Source: Chryseobacterium sp. ON_d1
Lineage (GTDB): Bacteria > Bacteroidota > Bacteroidia > Flavobacteriales > Weeksellaceae
Assembly: GCF_006829085.1 (NCBI RefSeq)
Contig: NZ_BJTC01000001.1
Coordinates: 380,500-444,499, forward strand
Direction: 5' to 3'
DNA length: 64,000 bases
Shown: positions 17,140-26,223 of the stretch, in pieces
How positions within the stretch are numbered: the first letter of the stretch is position 1
Layout: every line of letters begins with the position of its first letter
Position numbers and translations under genes: made by a program
The notes under the pieces: model-generated
Databases searched by the model: none
What the model was told of the DNA's origin: nothing
The model's input: only the letters and a program-made list of their open reading frames with translations

Positions 17140-17775
17140 ATGTCTGCATCGTTACTATTAAAATATTTCCCGGATCTTACTGAAAAACAGAAGGAACAGT
17201 TTTCCCAATTGGAGAAACTATATAATGAATGGAATGAAAAAATCAATGTGATTTCCAGAAAAGATATGGAATCGCTGTATGAAAAGCACATTCTGCACTC
17301 TTTGGGAATTGCAAAAGTGATGCAGTTTGCACGCGGAACAAAAGTTTTGGATATTGGAACAGGAGGAGGTTTTCCTGGAATCCCTCTGGCAATTCTGTTT
17401 CCTGAGGCAGAATTTACTTTGATTGATTCTATCGGGAAGAAAATCAGTGTAGTTCAGGCTGTGGCGGATGGAGTGGGATTAACCAATGTAACGGCTATCC
17501 ACGGAAGAGCAGAGAAACTGAAAGAAAAATTTCACTTTGTGGTCAGCAGAGCGGTAACCCAGATGCCGGAATTTTTAAGATGGCTGAAAGGAAAATTTGA
17601 AAAAGAACAGTTTAACCCTAAACATAACGGAATTTTATATTTAAAAGGCGGTGATCTTGCGGAAGAGCTTGCCGGAATTAAATGTGAAATTTTCAATCTT
17701 AAACACTATTTTGATGAAGAATTTTTTGATACTAAAAAAGTGGTTTATGTATCAAAAGGTAATTTTAATTCCTGA
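17140..17775 (+). CDS. rsmG: 16S rRNA (guanine-527-N7)-methyltransferase
   Basis: A 211-residue SAM-dependent methyltransferase that modifies G527 of 16S rRNA in the 530 loop; loss in other bacteria gives low-level streptomycin resistance. The SAM motif VLDIGTGGGFPGIPLA and the GRAEKL and VSRAVTQMP segments are typical of RsmG. The start MSASLLLKYFPDLT is set by the promoter just upstream. Length is normal. It is monocistronic by appearance, with a 62-bp AT-rich gap before the next gene. Confidence 0.95.
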   Translation: MSASLLLKYFPDLTEKQKEQFSQLEKLYNEWNEKINVISRKDMESLYEKHILHSLGIAKVMQFARGTKVLDIGTGGGFPGIPLAILFPEAEFTLIDSIGKKISVVQAVADGVGLTNVTAIHGRAEKLKEKFHFVVSRAVTQMPEFLRWLKGKFEKEQFNPKHNGILYLKGGDLAEELAGIKCEIFNLKHYFDEEFFDTKKVVYVSKGNFNS

Positions 17776-17837
17776 TTTTATGTAAATAAGGAATAATTTT
17801 TGCTAAATATATATTAATAATCAGAAAATTAAAGGTT

Positions 17838-18242
17838 ATGAAAAAACTTTTAAATATTGGATTTTCAGTATTCGTTTTTGGCGGGCTTCTGGTTTCGTGT
17901 AATGATGACGATTACCACACGGTTGAATCTATTGGCAAGATCAAAATAGACAGTGTAAAAATTGTGAATGATACGATGGCTGTTTTTGCGATCCAGAGCA
18001 TCAAGACGTATTCTACCTATCCTTCTCACTGTGAGGGCTTTTACGGATATGACTATGTTTACAATACCAATCTGGAAAGGACGGTTACTGCTTATAAATA
18101 TATCACCAACGGACCTTGTACGCAAGGAAATTATGTCGGTGCCAGCCAGATCAATTTCAGTCCACAGAGAAAAGGAACCTATACTTTTAAATTCTGGAAT
18201 GGAGGAAATAACTGGATTACAAAAACAATTGTAGTAGAATAA
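17838..18242 (+). CDS. Putative lipoprotein, unknown function
   Basis: A 134-residue product with a lipoprotein signal (MKKLLNIGFSVFVFGGLLVSC; Cys at residue 21) followed by an acidic NDDD, which fits lipoprotein surface-export signals of Bacteroidota. The mature part is beta-rich with two more Cys (SHCEGFYG, GPCTQGN) that could form a disulfide. Its stop overlaps the next start (TAATG), so it is translated together with the HExxH protein. I do not recognise a family. Confidence 0.78.
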   Translation: MKKLLNIGFSVFVFGGLLVSCNDDDYHTVESIGKIKIDSVKIVNDTMAVFAIQSIKTYSTYPSHCEGFYGYDYVYNTNLERTVTAYKYITNGPCTQGNYVGASQINFSPQRKGTYTFKFWNGGNNWITKTIVVE

Positions 18243-18778
18243 TGAGATTGACTTTCGTATTGTGTATATTGGCTGCTCAGATGGTTTTCGGACAGAAAGT
18301 CACCTGGCAGGAAGATAAAAAGCTGACCTGGGATAATTTTAAAAGTCCGGTCAGTACCAAAAAAAATCCTGATGTGGCAGCATATACCCATTGTGGCTGG
18401 GAGTTTTCTGCTATAAAATCTTCGGATCCGAAGGCACCCGTTACCATCACGATTAAAACCATATTTAACGAAGAAAAGTCCTGGAAAGATGCCAAAAGAA
18501 TGAATGATTACATCCTGCTGCACGAACAGAAGCATTTTGATATTGCAGAACTATTTGTAAGAAAGTTCAGAAAGGCGGTTGCTGAAAAAATTAAGACTTC
18601 AGGAGACTATAACAAATACTTTAAAACAATTTATGATGGGATATCCACTGATTACCAGAGTTTTCAGGTGGCTTATGACAGAGAGACCCGTCATGGAATT
18701 GATAAAGAAAAACAGGCAGAATATAATAATTTAATCTCTGAAGAACTGGACAACTTAAAAAGCTATCAAGCCCTTTGA
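18242..18778 (+). CDS. Secreted HExxH protein (DUF922-like putative metalloprotease)
   Basis: A 178-residue exported protein (signal peptide ending MVFGQ). The central motif LLHEQKHFDIAE contains HExxH, typical of zinc peptidases; it resembles DUF922 proteins, which share an HExxHF motif after an LTWDDF-like region, and here LTWDNFKSP is present. The protease assignment is by motif only. Its ATG overlaps the lipoprotein stop, and its TGA overlaps the TTG start of the next gene, so all three form one translationally coupled unit. Confidence 0.82.
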   Translation: MRLTFVLCILAAQMVFGQKVTWQEDKKLTWDNFKSPVSTKKNPDVAAYTHCGWEFSAIKSSDPKAPVTITIKTIFNEEKSWKDAKRMNDYILLHEQKHFDIAELFVRKFRKAVAEKIKTSGDYNKYFKTIYDGISTDYQSFQVAYDRETRHGIDKEKQAEYNNLISEELDNLKSYQAL

Positions 18779-21462
18779 AATTCCTCAATAAAATCATTCA
18801 CGAACTGCTGGCGCAAAACCCGGATCTTTCTGCGTTTAATATCATTCTACCCGGAAAACGTCCCATTGTGTTTATCAGGCAGATCCTGGAAGAAAATCAT
18901 TATTCGGGGCTTCTTCCCAATTTTTTTACCATAGAAGAGCTTATCAATACAATTGCAGATCAACAGCCTATCCAGGGAATTCCGTTGTGGCTCTTTTCGT
19001 TTGATGTATACAGAAGTCTGAATCTGATTCCCAGAGATGACTTTTCGGATTTTCTGAAGTGGTTTCCTACACTCCAGAAGGATTGGGATGATATTCTCAA
19101 ATTTTCAGATAGTGATCAGGCTGTACTTCAGTATATGTTTGATGAGGAAAGAATTAAGGAATGGGCTCAAAATCTTGGTGACGATGATGATGTTCCAAGA
19201 AAAAAGTTTCTTAACTTCTGGCAGAATATGAATGTTTTTCTTCCGGTTTTAAAGCAGAAATTACAGGAAAAAAACTGGGCTACTTCAGGAATGATCCATG
19301 AAACGGCCAAGGCTAAGATTGCTGACTTTGCTAAAAATACCAATCAGGAGTTCATATTTTGCGGATTCAATGCTTTTACTCCGGTAGAAGAAAAGCTGGT
19401 GAGAAATCTTTTGCAGTGGAATAAGGCCCAATGTTTTTTTCAGGCTGACCGATATTATTTCAATGACGAAAGACAAGAGGCCGGAAAGTTTCTGAGAAAT
19501 CACAAGACCTGGAAAGAGTTTGATGACAACAGGGCTTTCCAATGGATTGAAGATGATTTTAACCAGCCTAAAAAAATTAAAGTCTATGAAGTTTCCGGAA
19601 ATGTTACTCAGACAAAGGTGCTGCCTGAGATCTTTAAAGAAATCAATAATAAAACCTATTCCAATACAGCTGTAGTATTGCTGGATGAAAATCTTCTTCC
19701 TGCAAGTCTCGATGTGATGCATGGTGTTGATAATTTGAATATTACAATGGGGTTTCCATTGAAAAATTTATCTTTCTCCAATGCTGTTAAACGTCTTTTC
19801 TATCTGCAGAAGCAGTTGGAAAAAAATAAATCTTCTTATTATTACAGAGATGTTTTTCCCATTCTTGAAGAACTTCCTAAATCTGTTGAGGATGAGCAGA
19901 TTATCAATGATTTTAAAGCTAAAGTTGAGGAACGGAACATTGTTTATATTTCTCATAAGCTTCTGAATGAACTTCTGAGCAGTCTTTCTTATTTTGGCCT
20001 TCTTCAGAAGGCTCCGGGAACAAATGCTTATCTGGACATGCTTATTGAATTCTGCCAGAAAGTAAAATGGCTGCCAATAGATGATATTCAGTATGAAAAT
20101 GTCTCTCACTTTGAAAATGCATTCAGGATTATCAAAAACCAGCTGACTCCATACAATATTGAGATCAAAATGGAAACCCTGGAAATTCTGATTAATCAGC
20201 ATATCAATTCTGAAAGTATTGACTTTCAGGGAGAACCTTTGAGAGGATTACAGATTATGGGATTGCTGGAAACCCGTCTCCTGAATTTTGAAAACGTTAT
20301 TCTGCTTTCTGTAAATGAGGGTAAGCTTCCTCTCGGAAATTCCCAGAATACTTATATCCCTTTTGATATCCGAAGATTCTTTGATCTTCATACTTTCCTG
20401 GAAAATGACAGCATTTATGCCTATCACTTTTACAGGCTGATTCAGGATGCAAAGAATGTACATTTATTGTATAATGCTTTGAGTTCCGGAGTAAATACCG
20501 GGGAGAAAAGCCGTTTCATTACCCAGATTGAAATGGAGAGCGCCCACGAGATTGAACATCTTATTATTGAAAATTCTTCTGAGCCTATTGCCACCAACCC
20601 AATAGAGATTTCCAAGACACAGATTGTGCAGGACCGCCTTCAGAAATGGAAGGAAAAATTATCTGCATCCCACCTTACAAGTTATCTTTATAATCCGATT
20701 GATTTTTATCTTTCCAAAATTTTAAATACCTCAGAAACGGATGAAATTGAAGAAGAACTGTCGGTGAAGAATTATGGAAACTTAGTCCATTATTCACTTC
20801 AAGAAGTATATGAAGTATTAAAGGGTAAGGTTTTAAAAGAAAGTGATTTAAGGAGTTCAATTAAAGCGATAGATCAATATATAAATACAGCGATTGAAAA
20901 GCTGAAACATCAGCCGGAGTTTTATGAAAAAGGAATGAACTACATTCATAAAGCCATTGCTAAAAAAGTAATTGAGAATGTACTTAATCATGATCTTGAG
21001 CTGATAAAGCAGGGCAATAAACTGGAGATTGTTGATATCGAAAGAAGATTTGAGAATATAGATTTTCCTCTTGATGGGAATGATAAAATTTCTTTCTTCG
21101 GATTCATTGACCGTATTGATAAGCTCAATGGGACGCTAAGAATTATTGATTATAAAACAGCCAGGATCAAAAATCTTAATGTAAAAATTGATGAAGACAA
21201 TGTCTCTGAATACTTCCATAACAGCGACAGAAAACAGGCCCTTCAGCTTTGTATTTATCATTACGTGGTACAGCATCTTCCGGAATTTTGGGGATTTCCT
21301 ATTGAAACAGGAATCTGGAGTTTTGCTGATGCTAAAAAGGGTATGGTTTCCCTGCAGTTTGACAAAGGAAATATTGATGATGCTATGAGATCTGTCAAAA
21401 GCCTTATTCTTGAAATTCTGAATCCGGATATCAATTTTGTCGAAACCATTAAAGCATATTAA
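18775..21462 (+). CDS. AddB-like PD-(D/E)XK nuclease
   Basis: An 895-residue cytoplasmic DNA-repair protein. The N-terminal 600 residues resemble a helicase-like AddB scaffold without an obvious Walker A. The C-terminal nuclease has the RecB-family order: H in NYGNLVHYSLQE (about 665), D in GFIDRIDKLNG (about 780), DYKT (about 791) and a QLCIYHY segment. The Cys set of classical AddB iron-sulfur clusters is not evident. It starts with TTG inside TTGA, overlapping the previous stop. No AddA/UvrD partner is encoded in the window. In other Flavobacteriia such proteins serve end resection. Confidence 0.87.
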   Translation: MKFLNKIIHELLAQNPDLSAFNIILPGKRPIVFIRQILEENHYSGLLPNFFTIEELINTIADQQPIQGIPLWLFSFDVYRSLNLIPRDDFSDFLKWFPTLQKDWDDILKFSDSDQAVLQYMFDEERIKEWAQNLGDDDDVPRKKFLNFWQNMNVFLPVLKQKLQEKNWATSGMIHETAKAKIADFAKNTNQEFIFCGFNAFTPVEEKLVRNLLQWNKAQCFFQADRYYFNDERQEAGKFLRNHKTWKEFDDNRAFQWIEDDFNQPKKIKVYEVSGNVTQTKVLPEIFKEINNKTYSNTAVVLLDENLLPASLDVMHGVDNLNITMGFPLKNLSFSNAVKRLFYLQKQLEKNKSSYYYRDVFPILEELPKSVEDEQIINDFKAKVEERNIVYISHKLLNELLSSLSYFGLLQKAPGTNAYLDMLIEFCQKVKWLPIDDIQYENVSHFENAFRIIKNQLTPYNIEIKMETLEILINQHINSESIDFQGEPLRGLQIMGLLETRLLNFENVILLSVNEGKLPLGNSQNTYIPFDIRRFFDLHTFLENDSIYAYHFYRLIQDAKNVHLLYNALSSGVNTGEKSRFITQIEMESAHEIEHLIIENSSEPIATNPIEISKTQIVQDRLQKWKEKLSASHLTSYLYNPIDFYLSKILNTSETDEIEEELSVKNYGNLVHYSLQEVYEVLKGKVLKESDLRSSIKAIDQYINTAIEKLKHQPEFYEKGMNYIHKAIAKKVIENVLNHDLELIKQGNKLEIVDIERRFENIDFPLDGNDKISFFGFIDRIDKLNGTLRIIDYKTARIKNLNVKIDEDNVSEYFHNSDRKQALQLCIYHYVVQHLPEFWGFPIETGIWSFADAKKGMVSLQFDKGNIDDAMRSVKSLILEILNPDINFVETIKAY

Positions 21463-21636
21463 AAATATTTAACAGATCATTTTTACTTAAGGATCAAAAG
21501 GTTATTTGCTTTGGTGAACTGATGATAACAGAATTGCTTACTTCATGAAAAGTGCCGGGCAAGCAGGTGACTTTTTTGTGTATCTTTACCCATTATTACT
21601 TTTAACGTTTCAAATCGGATACCTTAAGAATCACCA

Positions 21637-24000
21637 ATGAAAAAGATCCTGATATTTTTTGCCATAGTTTTCTCTATTATTGTCAAATCTCAGCAAAAGA
21701 ATGATTCCCTGGCCGTGGCCCTTCAGAATGTAACCAAAGACACTAAATTTGGTCTTGCTCTCAGTGGCGGCGGGGCAAAAGGGTTTGCACACATTGGGAT
21801 TCTGAAAATGATTGATTCGCTGGGAATCAAGGTAGATTATATTACGGGAACCAGTATGGGAGGAATTCTGGGAGGCTTATATGCCATGGGATATAATGCT
21901 GATCAATTGAAACATACCATTTATAAAATGGACTGGAACAGGATTCTGAGTAATAAAATTCCTTACAGCAAAGTCAATATCAGTGAAAAAGATGAATATG
22001 ACAAATACATCCTGGAATTTCCTGTTGTAAAAGGAATTCCTACTCTACCCAGCTCTTATATTGAAGGACAGTATATGGGAGAGGTGCTCAATACCCTTAC
22101 TTTTAATGCCAAACATATCAATGATTTCAGCAGACTGAGAATTCCTGTACAGCTTACTTCTTCAGATATTGAAAATGGAGGGCTGGTGATGCAGAAAGAA
22201 GGATCTCTGCCGCTGGCTATTCGTGCTACATTAGCAATTCCTGCAGCTTTTGCCCCAGTTTATATTGACGGGAAACTGTTGGTGGATGGTGGGCTGGACC
22301 GTAATTATCCGGCTAATGAGGTTCGCGAAATGGGAGCAGATTTTGTGATTGGTGGATATACCGGTTTCCGCCTTTTTACCAAAAAAGAAATTGAGAATCC
22401 GATGAAAATGATTTATCAGACTCATGCCATCCGTTCTGTAGAAGATTTCAAGCATCAGAAAGAATTATCCAACATCCTGGTAGATTTTGTGGATCCATTG
22501 GGAGAGATTACGACTAAAGATTTTGCCAGATTCAGAAAGATTATAAAAATAGGAGAGGTAGAAGCGAGAAAACATCTTCCTGAATTTGTAGCCCTTGCTG
22601 AAGCACAACGAAAAGCTGGTATCAAATATGAGCACGAAATGATTGAAGAAGTAAAGCTGCCCACAACAAAATTTACTTTCAATGAAGAAGATGGAACTCC
22701 CATTAATGATGTAGCTGAGATTGAAGTGCTGAAAAAGCAAATGGGCCTTACGGAAGGGAAGTATTATGATGCGAAAACGGTCAATGAAGCCATAGACAGA
22801 GTATTTGGAATGCGCCAGTACGTAAAGGTGTATTACACATACACAAATGCCAATGATGGTCTTGTGATGAATGTTTTTGTGAAAAGAGCCAAAAAAGGAG
22901 CTTTCAAACTGGCCCTGCATTATGATACAGAGCAGTCCGTAGGGATTATTGTCAACTATACCTACAGAAATATCCTTTTGAACAGATCAAGATTTCTGGC
23001 AACTGTAGATATTTCTGAACGTTTTAAAGCCAAAGTTGCTTACCAGCAGTTTTTAGACAGTGGAGAACGTTTGTGGTTGGATCTGGAAGCTAAAATGATC
23101 CATCTTAAAAGTAATGACCTGAACTTCAGGTTATACGATGTAGGAGGAGAGAGTGGTGACCGCTTTCCCAACCATATTTACAGAAATATTACCGGAAAGA
23201 TAGCCCTGAATTATAATATCAGTCCCAATGCCTTTTTCTCCTTGGGAACAGAGTTCAGTACAGAAAGAATGTACAGTTTACTGGATAAAGTGGATCAGGC
23301 AAAAGTAGATAACTACAGTAAAAAACTATATAACCACAGTAATTTCAACACATTTTTGAAGTTTGAACAGAACAATCTCAACAAAAGATACTTCTTCACA
23401 AAAGGGAATCACCTGCAGATGAGTGCAAGGTTTTATTATGGAGATCAGTATCAACTGTATGATCTGAGTACCGTACAGCCACTTTTATATCCTATATTGA
23501 ACCCTAAAGACCCATACTATTATCAGCCTAAAAACCTGGTTTCTTTCACTTTGAATGAAAATTTTGCCCACCCGATCACACGGAGGTTAACTGCTAAGGT
23601 AAATCTTTTCCTGGGAACAAGTTTTGGGGCACAGAGAGAAGATCAGGTCCCTTATCTCTTCCTGAATCAGAAATATAATTTAGGAGGGAGTGAATATAAT
23701 TATGATTTGCTAAGTCCGGAATTTAATGGCCTCCGTCAGAAGGAGCTTCCTATGACTTCTGTGGCAAAAGCATCGGCGTCATTACAGTACAGAATTATGA
23801 AAAGACTTTATGTGACTCCTTCTTTCAGTTATGGTAAGGTAAGTGAAGAGTTTTCTCCTTTTAATAACAGTTTTGATATGTTTGGTTACGGAGTGAATCT
23901 GGGGTATGAATCTTTGATCGGACCTATCAGTTTGAATATTTCCAGAAACAGTCAGCTTGATTTCTCAAGGATATACTTGAGTATTGGCTTTAAGTTTTAG
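21637..24000 (+). CDS. Patatin-like phospholipase with outer-membrane barrel
   Basis: A 787-residue exported protein (signal peptide ending IVKSQ). The patatin domain spans about residues 38-300: oxyanion loop SGGGAKG, nucleophile Ser73 in GTSMGG, and the dyad Asp in VDGGLDRNYP (about 217). A short POTRA-like stretch follows, then a C-terminal beta-barrel of the surface-antigen/BamA type ending in a Phe (SIGFKF). It should be anchored in the outer membrane as a type-V-like self-contained lipase. The upstream gap holds a TATCTTTA box (21581-21588). Confidence 0.92.
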   Translation: MKKILIFFAIVFSIIVKSQQKNDSLAVALQNVTKDTKFGLALSGGGAKGFAHIGILKMIDSLGIKVDYITGTSMGGILGGLYAMGYNADQLKHTIYKMDWNRILSNKIPYSKVNISEKDEYDKYILEFPVVKGIPTLPSSYIEGQYMGEVLNTLTFNAKHINDFSRLRIPVQLTSSDIENGGLVMQKEGSLPLAIRATLAIPAAFAPVYIDGKLLVDGGLDRNYPANEVREMGADFVIGGYTGFRLFTKKEIENPMKMIYQTHAIRSVEDFKHQKELSNILVDFVDPLGEITTKDFARFRKIIKIGEVEARKHLPEFVALAEAQRKAGIKYEHEMIEEVKLPTTKFTFNEEDGTPINDVAEIEVLKKQMGLTEGKYYDAKTVNEAIDRVFGMRQYVKVYYTYTNANDGLVMNVFVKRAKKGAFKLALHYDTEQSVGIIVNYTYRNILLNRSRFLATVDISERFKAKVAYQQFLDSGERLWLDLEAKMIHLKSNDLNFRLYDVGGESGDRFPNHIYRNITGKIALNYNISPNAFFSLGTEFSTERMYSLLDKVDQAKVDNYSKKLYNHSNFNTFLKFEQNNLNKRYFFTKGNHLQMSARFYYGDQYQLYDLSTVQPLLYPILNPKDPYYYQPKNLVSFTLNENFAHPITRRLTAKVNLFLGTSFGAQREDQVPYLFLNQKYNLGGSEYNYDLLSPEFNGLRQKELPMTSVAKASASLQYRIMKRLYVTPSFSYGKVSEEFSPFNNSFDMFGYGVNLGYESLIGPISLNISRNSQLDFSRIYLSIGFKF

Positions 24001-24038
24001 GGCTAACTGTATTCTCTGTTTAAAGTTAATTATTATCA

Positions 24039-24070
24039 TAAAAAAGCACTTCATTGCTGAAGTGCTAAAA
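24039..24070 (-). terminator. Terminator between convergent genes
   Basis: A 9-bp perfect stem (AGCACTTCA / TGAAGTGCT, 24045-24066). The run of A's at 24040-24045 gives a T-tract only on the minus strand, so it mainly serves the hydrolase gene at 24106-26064. Confidence 0.8.
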
Positions 24071-24105
24071 TTAACTTGAAATGAGATATAGAAGAGTGAT
24101 TGAGT

Positions 24106-26064
24106 TTACAGTTTTACTTTTTTATTAATGACTTTACCATTAGACAATGTAATTTGTATCAGGTATATGCCGGATTCTAAGCTTCGGGACTCAAACAATG
24201 GCTTGTTAACTTCCTGCTGAATGACCAGAGAACCGGAAATACTGTAAATGCTGATGTTTTTAATATCACTGCCGGCTTTTGCAATGATTTGCTGCTTTTG
24301 AGAGAAAATATCAGCATTGTTTTCAGAAAATGGCTTACCCCCAACGGCTTTATCAAACTGAAGATTATAATAAGGAGTTACCACTTCAAAAGTATAATTT
24401 TTATTTTCCAGATCTTCTACATTGATTCCTCCGGCTTCATGGTATTGTTTTTTAGAAATGCTTTTAATCAGTGTTTTATTTTCATCGAAGATGTTTACAG
24501 AAGAAAGTTCAGCCTGATCAACTTTCAGTTGTAAAACCGATGGGGTTGCAGACTTTATAATTTCATTTTCATTTACTTTTTGGGGGGTGTTTTTGATATA
24601 TGGAATTATTTTATCTTCGTTATTTTCTGATACTTTCAACAAATAAACGCCATCCTTTAAAGTTGCTAAATTACGGTTGTCAGCAGTTCTGCTTTTGGTC
24701 TTTTCCTGATTGAAATCTTTAATTTCCGCCAGCTTCATTGTTCCGAGATCCGGTTTTATCTGTGAAGAAAGAACAATAGGCTTTTCAGAACTTTTCTCTG
24801 TAGACTGCCTGCCAAAAACAGATCCTGCAATAGCCCATTCATTTAGCAGCCCACCGCTTCTCAGGGTATTAAATTTGGCATTTGATGCCAGAGTAAACGG
24901 AAGAATTCCTCCTACATGGCCAATAGGCCCCCAATAAAAAGAATCCAGTTTGTATTTATTAAGATCCCACCACGGATAATACCCACGCTGAACATCAATG
25001 GTTTTAGATGTGTTTTCAGGTGGAATAGCCAAATCTACAGTCGAATGTCCCAATGTCATTGGGGTTTTATTGTACCAGTCGTATACATCCTTAGGTTTCA
25101 GGCATTGTCTGAGCTTATTGTTGGGATTATTCGTAACATCACTGACAAAGTTTGCGGTAAAGAGATTTCTCCAAATGACGGGCCCCCATAGAAGTCCGCC
25201 GTTATCCTGAACAACATGATAATTGTACTTATCGAGGTATTCAGCGGAAATAACCTCTGAGATATCGTTGCTGTATGTCTTATATCCTGTATTGTTGCAG
25301 GTATGGAGAACATTGGCCAGAAATGAGGTAAAAGGGTATATGTCTTTTTCCAGCACCCCTTTATTCAAGGTCACTCCGGAAAAATCATACGGCCCGTCAC
25401 CCATGTAGGCATACTTGAATTTGATATTATTGGGATTTGAAATACTTAATCTTTTTAAAGTAGACATAGCAGCATGTGCTCCCTGGGAATAACCGGCTAA
25501 AAAGTATTCATCATAACGCTTAATATTCAGTTGTGTCAATACTTTATTGGCCGCTGTGATAAAATCTATGGTAGCACCGGCTTCTGTGGCATAATCTACA
25601 TACGGGTGTACTCCGTCTCCTGTTCCCATCCCTACATAGTCAGGTGCCATTAAAATATATCCGTTAAGAACATAAGATAGCTCCACTACAAATCCTGCAG
25701 TTAGAGCCCCTTTGAAATTAGAAGGCACATTGTGTCTGCTGTCAGTAGTGCCATGGTCGGAGACTACTGTCGATAGCTTAAATGGTACATTGGGGTACAT
25801 GAGTAAGCCGGTGGCTTTTACAAGGACATTATTTTCATTTTTGGTGTAATAGGTGATCTTGTAGCCTTTTAACCCAACATTAAAGCTATTGAGATAGCTG
25901 GCGAACTCCGGAGCATCCTGATTGCCAAGATTACTGGCTATAAAACTGATAACTCCTTGAGGGGTTAAATCCAGTTTCTGTTCGGCACTTATAACATCAC
26001 CAGCCTGCTGAGCAAAGTAAAACGGAGCTGTAAGGCTTAATAAAAAAGTTGTGATTTTTTTCAT
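24106..26064 (-). CDS. Alpha/beta hydrolase exported by T9SS
   Basis: A 652-residue exported hydrolase. After the signal peptide (ending YFAQ) a lipase-like alpha/beta-hydrolase domain has the nucleophile elbow GYSQGAHA (Ser193) and an early SDHGTTDSRH segment. An Ala/Lys-rich linker leads to a C-terminal T9SS type A sorting domain of about 75 residues (NISIYSISGSLV ... GIYLIQITLSNGKVINKKVKL region). It is therefore expected outside the cell or on its surface. It resembles secretory lipases or peptidases; the substrate cannot be told from sequence. Confidence 0.88.
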   Translation of the reverse strand: MKKITTFLLSLTAPFYFAQQAGDVISAEQKLDLTPQGVISFIASNLGNQDAPEFASYLNSFNVGLKGYKITYYTKNENNVLVKATGLLMYPNVPFKLSTVVSDHGTTDSRHNVPSNFKGALTAGFVVELSYVLNGYILMAPDYVGMGTGDGVHPYVDYATEAGATIDFITAANKVLTQLNIKRYDEYFLAGYSQGAHAAMSTLKRLSISNPNNIKFKYAYMGDGPYDFSGVTLNKGVLEKDIYPFTSFLANVLHTCNNTGYKTYSNDISEVISAEYLDKYNYHVVQDNGGLLWGPVIWRNLFTANFVSDVTNNPNNKLRQCLKPKDVYDWYNKTPMTLGHSTVDLAIPPENTSKTIDVQRGYYPWWDLNKYKLDSFYWGPIGHVGGILPFTLASNAKFNTLRSGGLLNEWAIAGSVFGRQSTEKSSEKPIVLSSQIKPDLGTMKLAEIKDFNQEKTKSRTADNRNLATLKDGVYLLKVSENNEDKIIPYIKNTPQKVNENEIIKSATPSVLQLKVDQAELSSVNIFDENKTLIKSISKKQYHEAGGINVEDLENKNYTFEVVTPYYNLQFDKAVGGKPFSENNADIFSQKQQIIAKAGSDIKNISIYSISGSLVIQQEVNKPLFESRSLESGIYLIQITLSNGKVINKKVKL

Positions 26065-26175
26065 ATTGTTTGTTTTTACCTGGTATTAAAGTAATAATTT
26101 TAATAAAATCACAAAAACTTTACAATATCAATAATTATTCATTGAATATCAATTCTCAGCAAAGTGAGTAAAATA

Positions 26176-26206
26176 AAAGAGTCTGACCGGTGGCCAGACT
26201 CTTTAT
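26176..26206 (-). terminator. Intrinsic terminator after the acyl-CoA dehydrogenase gene
   Basis: The stem AAAGAGTCTG / CAGACTCTTT has a short G+C-rich loop, with A/T tracts on both sides. It lies 18 bp past the stop codon at 26224. Confidence 0.8.
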
Positions 26207-26223
26207 TTATATTTTTCTGTTTT

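Noticed and set aside
24710..25313. Open frames opposite the T9SS hydrolase gene
   Set aside because: They lie on the complementary strand of an intact enzyme with a Ser nucleophile and sorting domain, and none has a recognisable motif.
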